Part shown: piece after piece, positions 51,472 to 56,926 of the stretch
Layout of the letters: each line of letters begins with the position of its first letter
Numbering within the stretch: the stretch's first letter is position 1
Position numbers and translations under genes: made by a program
Notes under the pieces: model-generated
The model's input: the letters and a program-made list of their open reading frames with translations, nothing else
Databases searched by the model: none
What the model was told of the DNA's origin: nothing
Assembly: GCA_964523295.1 (NCBI GenBank)
Contig: CAZGAH010000018.1
Coordinates: 1 to 56,926, forward strand
Reading direction: 5' to 3'
Source: CAZGAH01 sp964523295
GTDB lineage: Bacteria; Desulfobacterota; Desulfovibrionia; Desulfovibrionales; Desulfovibrionaceae
Length of the DNA stretch: 56,926 nucleotides

Positions 51472-52143
51472 TCAGGAAGACTTCTGGCCCTGCCGCTTGG
51501 CGGCTACCGCCTGACGCAGCCAGTCGATCCAGCCCTCCAGTCCGTCGCCAGTCCGGCAGGACAGACGGAAAATCGCCAGGTCCTTGTTCAGCGAGCGGGC
51601 AAAGCGTTCGGCCCGCTCCAGATCGAAATCCACGTAGGGCAGCAGGTCGGTTTTATTGAGTACCATGGCCCTGGATTCGGCAAAGAGCAGCGGGTACTTT
51701 TCCGGCTTGTCGTCGCCTTCGGCCACCGAGAGCAGGGCGATCTTGCAGTCTTCGCCGACGTCGAATTCCACCGGGCAGACCAGGTTGCCGACGTTTTCCA
51801 CGAACAGGATGTCCAGCCCGTCCAGCTCCAGGCTGTTCAGGGCCTCCAGGATCATGGAGCTGTCGAGATGGCAGCCGCCCTGGGTGTTGATCTGCACGGC
51901 CGGCGTCCCGGTTGCCGCGACGCGGCGGGCGTCATTGTCCGTCATGAGATCTCCCTCGATGACGGCCATTTTCATCTCGCCCCGCAGGGCCAGCAGCGTG
52001 CGCTCGAGGAGCGTCGTCTTGCCCGCGCCGGGCGAGCTGATCAGATTCGGGACGAATATGCCATGGCCGGCGTACAGCGAGCGCAGTTGCGCGGCGATCC
52101 GGTCATTGGCTTCGAGGATGTTGCGTACGACAGGTATTTCCAT
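51472..52143 (-). CDS. hypB: Hydrogenase nickel-insertion GTPase HypB
   Basis: 223 residues from ATG 52143, preceded by AAGGAG; TTG 52161 is the longer alternative. The P-loop SSPGAGKTTLLE is followed by IEGDLMTDNDARRV, TQGGCHLDSSMILEAL (the metal-binding Cys-His at the G domain), FVENVGNLVCPVEF and LNKTDLLPYVDFDL. The His-rich or CXXCGC N-terminal nickel store found in some HypB is absent, so it is a minimal form. It works with HypA to load Ni into NiFe hydrogenase or other Ni enzymes. hypA ends 18 bases upstream. Confidence 0.95.
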   Translation of the reverse strand: MEIPVVRNILEANDRIAAQLRSLYAGHGIFVPNLISSPGAGKTTLLERTLLALRGEMKMAVIEGDLMTDNDARRVAATGTPAVQINTQGGCHLDSSMILEALNSLELDGLDILFVENVGNLVCPVEFDVGEDCKIALLSVAEGDDKPEKYPLLFAESRAMVLNKTDLLPYVDFDLERAERFARSLNKDLAIFRLSCRTGDGLEGWIDWLRQAVAAKRQGQKSS

Positions 52144-52161
52144 ATTGCCTGCTCCTTGCAA

Positions 52162-52515
52162 TTACTCGGCTTCGATGCGCTCGAGATACAGTTCCTTGCC
52201 CGTCAGTACGGTGTGGCCGAATTCCAGCCCGCACGTCGGGCAGGGCATGTAGAGAGGGTCCGGCGGCTCGGGTGAAAAGGTCACGCCGCAGCCCCCGCAG
52301 CGGACCGTAAGCGGGGTCTCGACCATCGTCAACCGGGCGCCGGCGAATTCCGTATCGATCGTCATCGACTGAAAGGCGAATTCAAGGGCTTCCGGTACGA
52401 TATTGGCCAGCACGCCGTGGTGAACCTCGACGGACAACAGGCGCGTGGCGCCGTGTTTGGCCAGTTCCTGGCGGATGATATCCAGCAGACTCATGGCGAT
52501 GGATACTTCATGCAT
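52162..52515 (-). CDS. hypA: Hydrogenase nickel-insertion protein HypA
   Basis: 117 residues from ATG 52515, with AGGAG upstream. The MHE N-terminus is the Ni-binding site. VEVHHGVLANIVPEALEFAF is conserved. The zinc site has CGGC (Cys73, Cys76) and CPTC (Cys92, Cys95). It partners with the downstream HypB. hypC, hypD, hypE and hypF are not in the window. Confidence 0.95.
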   Translation of the reverse strand: MHEVSIAMSLLDIIRQELAKHGATRLLSVEVHHGVLANIVPEALEFAFQSMTIDTEFAGARLTMVETPLTVRCGGCGVTFSPEPPDPLYMPCPTCGLEFGHTVLTGKELYLERIEAE

Positions 52516-52630
52516 GGAAAGGCTCCTAATAAAAAAGAACAAAAAGGTCTATAACCCGAGCGCCGGGGAGTGAAAAGAATCACCCGGCGTGTTTGCCGGT
52601 CGGGAAAGGATGAAGCTGGCGGGATCGCTG

Positions 52631-52798
52631 TCAGCTGCGACGGGATTTCATCGCCCGGAAATCGAAATTTTCCAGATCGTTACGCATCGGCGTCTCACGA
52701 TTGGCGCGCAGCAGACGCCACAGCGAAACGAGAAACATGGTAAACAAGGAACAACCGAGTGCCCATTCTACCGGGCTGATTTTTCCGAAGTCGATCAT
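52631..52798 (-). CDS. Small single-span membrane protein
   Basis: 55 residues from ATG 52798, preceded by GGAGAGG. One helix (about residues 11-30, EWALGCSLFTMFLVSLWRLL), then a charged tail ending in KSRRS. Upstream extension to 52894 is not supported. It is the first gene of the minus-strand hyp group, about 115 bases before hypA; I do not recognise it. Confidence 0.6.
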   Translation of the reverse strand: MIDFGKISPVEWALGCSLFTMFLVSLWRLLRANRETPMRNDLENFDFRAMKSRRS

Positions 52799-53121
52799 TT
52801 GCCTCTCCTTCTTCTCCCCCCCGTGCCCGGCCTCCGATGACGGCTCCGCACAGGCAGACCAGGGCGCAGTGAATCCCCGCGCGAGACTGAGCACATTAAC
52901 AAGAAAAAGTCTAGATTTTTTTCATATTTTAAATCGTTTGTGCTCAGAAAATTGAGTGGTTTGGCTCAGGGGGGGGAGACGCCGTGCAGTCAGCAGCGCA
53001 GGTGGGGGAATTCCGGCTCCGGCGGTTGCGTTGCATTCGCCGGCAGCATACAAGCCAGGGCGACGCGGCCGGCGCCGCGGCGTCGCCCCCATTTCCGAGA
53101 CGAGGCGCCAGGAGACGTACG

Positions 53122-53643
53122 TTGCAGATTGCCCTGACCATAGTGCTTGTCCTGCTCGTGTGGTCGCTCCCGATCAAACTGGTGCAATTGCTCATCCGTC
53201 GGGTCGTGCTCATGGCGGATGCCTGGTTTGCCAGGTCCCTGGTGGAGAAGCCGGATCAGAACGACCCGACCTGCGCGGAGCGCTTGCAGTCCTATACCAT
53301 TTTTTCCTGGTGCCTGGCCTGCATCATTTTCGTCGCCGTGGTCACGCAGCTGCCCAAGGCGCCGATTATCGAGGAAGACAGCCGCCGCATCGCCATCGAG
53401 CGCTACTACGGCAAGGCCGTGGGCGCCTTGCGCATCAAGTACAGCGACACGCTGATCCAGGATACGGCTTTTGACGACCATGTTGTGTCAATGCTCTGCG
53501 CGGATATCCCGACGATGCGTATCGGCGATACCCGTTATTCGCTACGCTGTTCCATGGACGCCCCCGGGGCCGTGTCCATCCGGCTCGTGCATGGAGACCG
53601 GCTCGTGCTCGCCGGCCGCTGGGACATCCCCACGGCCGAGTAG
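53122..53643 (+). CDS. Membrane protein of unknown function
   Basis: If TTG 53122 is used, 173 residues: AGGAG at 53110-53114 is well placed. Longer frames back to 52984 would add 46 Arg-rich residues with no domain. The N-terminal helix is QIALTIVLVLLVWSLPIKLV and a second helix is TIFSWCLACIIFVAVVTQLP. The rest (about 90-170) is a soluble, beta-rich periplasmic domain (ERYYGKAVGALRIKYSD, RIGDTRYSLRCSMDAPG). It stands between the hyp group and the exported-protein cluster. No family recognised. Confidence 0.6.
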   Translation: MQIALTIVLVLLVWSLPIKLVQLLIRRVVLMADAWFARSLVEKPDQNDPTCAERLQSYTIFSWCLACIIFVAVVTQLPKAPIIEEDSRRIAIERYYGKAVGALRIKYSDTLIQDTAFDDHVVSMLCADIPTMRIGDTRYSLRCSMDAPGAVSIRLVHGDRLVLAGRWDIPTAE

Positions 53644-53926
53644 GCCGTATCCATCCGACAGGCGCTCGTAGGTAGTGCGGCCGCTCCCTGACGTGGTCTG
53701 CCCGGAGGTCTGTCTGGCAAGCTATTTGCTAATGAAAATGATATGCACCGGATCGAGCCCGGTCCGGTCGCCGGCGAGGGGAGGCGTTGCGAAGCGTCTG
53801 CCTGTCATCGGGGCCGGGCGGCCCGGGTGAGGCCGATGTCGTACGGGATGCCACGGGAGCGCAGGACGGGAACGGCCGTCCGGCTCTGGAAAGGCCGGGA
53901 CATGTCCGGCCGGGGAGGAGTGGGCG

Positions 53927-54880
53927 GTGCGCCTGCTGATTATCGCCATTATCACTGGAATCGTATGGAGTTCGGCATGGCTGCCGGCCGAGGCCACGGA
54001 GCTCGATGGCCAGTACCTGCAGCAGACCGACAAAGGCAGCGTCAACTGGATGACCGGCGCCGCGACATCGATCGGGATCGGCGCCGCGCCGCCCAACGCC
54101 GCGAACGCGGCCCAGGCCCGGGCCCTGGCCTTGCGCGCGGCAACGGTCGTGGCCCGGCGCAACCTGCTGGAGCTGCTCAAGGGCGTGCAGGTGGATTCCG
54201 CCACCACGGTGCAGAATTTCATGATCGCGGACGATACCGTGCTCTCCAAGGTGCAGGGGCTGCTGCAACAGTCGCAGGTTATGGACACGAAATACATGTC
54301 CGACGGCTCGGTGGAGGTTACCGTCGGTGTCAGCATTCGCGGCAATCTGGCCGCGGCGCTGGCGCCGCTCAGTCTGGGCATGAAGTCCGCGCCAGCGCCA
54401 TCCGGCCCGACAGGTCCTCCGCAGACGCTGGGCCGTACGGGTCAGGATGTCCCGGCGGTGACGCCGCCGCCGACACGACCGGCGGTTCCCGACGAAACCG
54501 GCGCTATGCCGGCCCCGGCCAGCGGCGGTTTTTCCGGCGTCGGTCGCAGCGGGCTGATCGTCGATGCGCGCGGGCTCGGCGTCAAACCGGCCTTGAGTCC
54601 CAAGATTTATGACGAAAAAGGGAACGTCATTTACGGCGTGGCCTCGGTGAGTCGCGACTACGCGGTCGCTCAGGGCATGGCCGGGTACGTTAAGGATATC
54701 GCCAAGGCCGCATCGAACGAGCGCGTGGCCGGAAACCCGCTGACTGTCAAAGCGTTGGCAGTGCGCGGGCAGGCGGAAACCGATCTGGTCATCGACAACG
54801 CTGCGGCGGAAACGGTGCGCCAGCAGGCCCAGGTCTCGGATTTCCTGGCTCAGGCCAGGGTCATCATCGTGGTGGATTGA
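53927..54880 (+). CDS. Exported LPP20-like protein
   Basis: 317 residues from GTG 53927 with a strong GGGGAGGAG site. Signal peptide MRLLIIAIITGIVWSSAWLP. The block QARALALRAATVVARRNLLE with DGSVEVTVGVSIRGNLAAAL is the LPP20/flagellar assembly T-type domain (alanine-rich helix followed by beta strands). A Pro-rich linker (~155-200) leads to a second half with GLIVDARGLGVKPALSPKIY and DEKGNVIYGVASVSRDYAV. There is no lipobox Cys. Likely periplasmic or outer-membrane. The next gene, 64 bases away, encodes a TPR-SLH lipoprotein. Confidence 0.75.
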   Translation: MRLLIIAIITGIVWSSAWLPAEATELDGQYLQQTDKGSVNWMTGAATSIGIGAAPPNAANAAQARALALRAATVVARRNLLELLKGVQVDSATTVQNFMIADDTVLSKVQGLLQQSQVMDTKYMSDGSVEVTVGVSIRGNLAAALAPLSLGMKSAPAPSGPTGPPQTLGRTGQDVPAVTPPPTRPAVPDETGAMPAPASGGFSGVGRSGLIVDARGLGVKPALSPKIYDEKGNVIYGVASVSRDYAVAQGMAGYVKDIAKAASNERVAGNPLTVKALAVRGQAETDLVIDNAAAETVRQQAQVSDFLAQARVIIVVD

Positions 54881-54944
54881 CGCTGAAGCCGCCTGCTCTG
54901 TCCGGCGTCGCGCCTGACCGGGTTGCGTGGGAAGGGGATTCGCA

Positions 54945-56120
54945 ATGAAACGAACGGATGGCGTACTGATATCGGTTGCTCTCGGTCTCGTCCTGCTTCT
55001 GGCCGGTTGCGGCAAGGATCCCAGACCGGCCACGGGGTATATGGATACGCCCGAGCATCATTACCGCTCGGGCATGTATTATCTCGACAAAAAGGACCCC
55101 AAGACGGCGTTGACGGCCTTCGAGAAGGCGCTGGAGCTTGACCCCGAATACGGCCCGGCTCAGGCCGGCAAGGGACTGGCCAAGGCCATGCTCGGCGAGA
55201 AGGATGCCATGGACCATATCGAAGACGGTCTGGACCAGGCCAGGACTCCGGCAGAAGAAATCCGGGCCATGCTCGCCAGGATGCGGGCGAACATCCAACA
55301 GGCCCGCGACGGCAAAATGAGCGACGAGGATCTGGTCGAAAGTTGCGAAGACACCTACGACGACGCGCGTTCGATCATGGACAAAAAGCCCGAACTCGAG
55401 GATCCGGCACTCAATCTGGTCATGGGCGAGGCCTATCTCCAGGCCCTGCGCTTCGATCGCGCCGAGGAAATGTTCGACCGGGTCGTCCGTCTTGGCCGGG
55501 GGCAGACGGACGAAGCCAAGGCCCTGTGGGAGCTTGTGCAGAAAGTCCGTCGCGCTGCCCCGGAAACCTTGATCGGCAAGCGCATCGCCCTGGTTCGCGA
55601 GGTGACGCGTGCGGATATGGCCGCCTTGCTCGTCGAGGAACTGGGCTTCAGCAATTTCATGACCCGTACCGGAAAGCCGGCCTCAGCGGCCTTCCAGCCG
55701 CCGGCCTTGGGCAAGGGCCTCGCCTCGAAGGAGGCGCGCGTGGTCGATATCGCCAGCCATCCCCTGCGTCTGGATATTCAGATGGTCGTGGAATACGGTT
55801 TTCGCGGACTCAAGCCCTTTCCCGACAACACGTTCAAGCCGAACGCAACGCTGACGCGGGCCGAAGTGGCCATGATCCTGGAAGACGTGCTCGTCAAGGC
55901 GACGAACGATATGGCCCTGGCCACGAAGTTCATCGGCCAGGACAGCCCGTTCAGCGACCTGCGTGCCGACCATCCGGCGTTCAATGCTGCCATGCTCTGC
56001 ACGACGCGCGGTCTGTTGCCGTCGTCAGCCCGCGGCGGCTTCGGCCCCGTGGAGACAGTGCCGGGCGTCGATGCCGTGTTGGCCATGAAGAAAATGAAAA
56101 GCGATCTGCGCGTGTTCTGA
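54945..56120 (+). CDS. Lipoprotein with TPR repeats and S-layer-homology-like domain
   Basis: 391 residues from ATG 54945, with AAGGGG upstream. Signal and lipobox LLLAGCGKD (Cys22). TPRs lie at ~40-200 (YRSGMYYLDKKDPKTALTAF, ALELDPEYGPAQAGKGLAKA). The C-terminal ~140 residues resemble one or two SLH repeats: IALVREVTRADMAALLVEEL and GLKPFPDNTFKPNATLTRAE, then PFSDLRADHPAFNAAM. SLH domains usually bind cell-wall polymers or act in outer-membrane attachment. With the preceding LPP20-like protein it may form an envelope assembly. Confidence 0.85.
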   Translation: MKRTDGVLISVALGLVLLLAGCGKDPRPATGYMDTPEHHYRSGMYYLDKKDPKTALTAFEKALELDPEYGPAQAGKGLAKAMLGEKDAMDHIEDGLDQARTPAEEIRAMLARMRANIQQARDGKMSDEDLVESCEDTYDDARSIMDKKPELEDPALNLVMGEAYLQALRFDRAEEMFDRVVRLGRGQTDEAKALWELVQKVRRAAPETLIGKRIALVREVTRADMAALLVEELGFSNFMTRTGKPASAAFQPPALGKGLASKEARVVDIASHPLRLDIQMVVEYGFRGLKPFPDNTFKPNATLTRAEVAMILEDVLVKATNDMALATKFIGQDSPFSDLRADHPAFNAAMLCTTRGLLPSSARGGFGPVETVPGVDAVLAMKKMKSDLRVF

Positions 56121-56157
56121 TGCCGCCGGCAGCAGAACGCAGGCCGGCTTCAGGCGG

Positions 56158-56679
56158 TTATTTGTCCGCAGACCACTTGTACAGCTCGACGACGGACTTA
56201 GACTTGCCTTCCTGAATCTCCACCCTGTCCGGGAGGATGCGGCGCAGTACTTCGCCGTTTGGAAGTTTTCCGCCCGAGGGCACCCTGCGTACGCGCCCGC
56301 CGGTTTCGATCAGGGCGAACTGCCGGTCATCGATACGGACCACGCCATGCAGCCGCCAGGGAATTCTCGGCGGCGGTGGCGGTGGTGGCGGCGGCGGCGG
56401 TGGCGGCGGGGGGGCTTTTTGCGCCGTTGACGTCGCGTTCGCGGCCGCATCTTCCTTGTAGAAAATGCCCAAAGCGCGGGTGCTTTTCCAGGCCTTTTCC
56501 ATGGAGTCGTAATCCTGGGGAGGAGGCAGGGCCCAGGTGTTGTTGCCATGCCGCGACGAATTGGTCGGCTCGGGCGGCTCGGGCTCCAGTATCAGGGAAA
56601 TGGCCAGAGCGGCCCCCAGCCAGGCGATCGTGAAGACAATGAGGCGTGGCTTGCCGGAAAGTGTGAACAATGACGCCAT
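56158..56679 (-). CDS. GspC/PilP-like protein with polyproline linker
   Basis: 173 residues. One membrane helix (about 11-31, LIVFTIAWLGAALAISLILE), a 60-residue linker and a run of about 15 prolines (56368-56412). The C-terminal homology-region-like domain is RIPWRLHGVVRIDDRQFALI, then GGRVRRVPSGGKLPNGEVLR and DRVEIQEGKSKSVVELYKW, the short beta domain of GspC/PilP proteins that link inner-membrane and secretin parts of type II secretion or pili. No other secretion gene is in the window. The right edge is 247 bases away. Confidence 0.75.
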   Translation of the reverse strand: MASLFTLSGKPRLIVFTIAWLGAALAISLILEPEPPEPTNSSRHGNNTWALPPPQDYDSMEKAWKSTRALGIFYKEDAAANATSTAQKAPPPPPPPPPPPPPPPRIPWRLHGVVRIDDRQFALIETGGRVRRVPSGGKLPNGEVLRRILPDRVEIQEGKSKSVVELYKWSADK

Positions 56680-56926
56680 GTCGGGTACTTCGAACCTCTT
56701 TGGCCGATAGGGATCAGGTGCTGCCGCAGCGCAATCACGGGGGCGCTACGCACGTTACGCCGGCGCAACTGCGTCGCGAGTCCGGCATGGGGTACCATTT
56801 GCCGGTGCGCCCAGGCAAGAGCGCAAGGGTAATCGCAAGTAAATGTTCTGTAAAGAGTTGCCGGGAAAGCTGCCAGGGACATTTCATCTGCTTTTGGCGG
56901 CAACTCGGCATCGCCGATGCTTCGGC

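Noticed and set aside
1..56926. CRISPR arrays, insertion sequences, tRNA or rRNA genes
   Set aside because: No regularly spaced direct repeats apart from the coding repeats at the left edge, no transposase motifs, and no recognisable RNA gene.

Overview
The window looks like chromosomal DNA from a high-GC, Gram-negative sulfate- or sulfur-metabolising bacterium, most likely a deltaproteobacterium near Desulfovibrio (Desulfovibrionales-like). The main evidence is a complete dsrMKJOP operon (22.7-27.7 kb) encoding the membrane electron-transfer complex of dissimilatory sulfite reduction. It is supported by hypAB hydrogenase maturation genes, a Mrp/Nbp35-type Fe-S ATPase, an Mla-type lipid transporter and several outer-envelope lipoproteins. 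The species assignment is inference; no rRNA or tRNA gene was recognised.

Layout. 0-1 kb: the 5' part of a very proline/glutamate-rich repeat protein on the minus strand, cut by the left edge. 1.7-6.7 kb: an XRE regulator that may be translated from a leaderless mRNA, a conserved uncharacterised protein, small exported proteins and an Hsp70-TPR fusion. 7.4-11 kb: a visibly AT-richer minus-strand cluster with a metacaspase-type caspase, a permuted NlpC/P60-like cysteine hydrolase and a 570-residue protein I do not recognise. 11.4-16.8 kb: a FecR-domain protein, a transglutaminase-TPR lipoprotein, a glycosyltransferase and a polysaccharide ABC exporter. 16.9-19.1 kb: a Tat-targeted PLP decarboxylase. 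19.4-22 kb: a small defence-like island with an MntA antitoxin, a decayed HepT toxin and an AAA ATPase/RloB (AbiL-like) pair. 22.1-27.7 kb: an RsbRD_N-like sensor domain protein followed by dsrMKJOP and a strong terminator. 27.8-30.7 kb: a LOG-family protein, NADP-isocitrate dehydrogenase and a methyltransferase. 30.9-34.8 kb: STAS-MlaE/MlaF/MlaD/auxiliary lipoprotein. 35-39.8 kb: an orphan branched-chain-amino-acid-type binding protein with hydantoinase/oxoprolinase A and B. 39.8-45.9 kb: envelope glycan genes (PAP2 phosphatase, ArnT-like transferase, TPR-linked GT-C protein, SGNH hydrolase) and surE. 46-48.8 kb: an HD-domain hydrolase, tmk and a Fic protein. 48.8-52.8 kb, minus strand: a dual-receiver GGDEF protein, Mrp/Nbp35, hypB, hypA and a tiny membrane protein. 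53-56.9 kb: exported proteins, including an LPP20-like protein, a TPR-SLH lipoprotein and a GspC-like polyproline protein.

How the genes relate. The energy-metabolism core (dsr complex, hyp maturation, Fe-S carrier) lies among housekeeping genes (icd, tmk, surE) and several envelope systems: lipid transport, polysaccharide export and lipid/glycan modification. Two stretches look accessory. One is the AT-richer two-hydrolase cluster at 7.4-11 kb; the other is the toxin-antitoxin/abortive-infection island at 19.4-22 kb, whose toxin appears disabled by a frameshift and by loss of two active-site residues. Most genes have clear Shine-Dalgarno sequences. In this high-GC sequence many long open frames antisense to real genes are artefacts.
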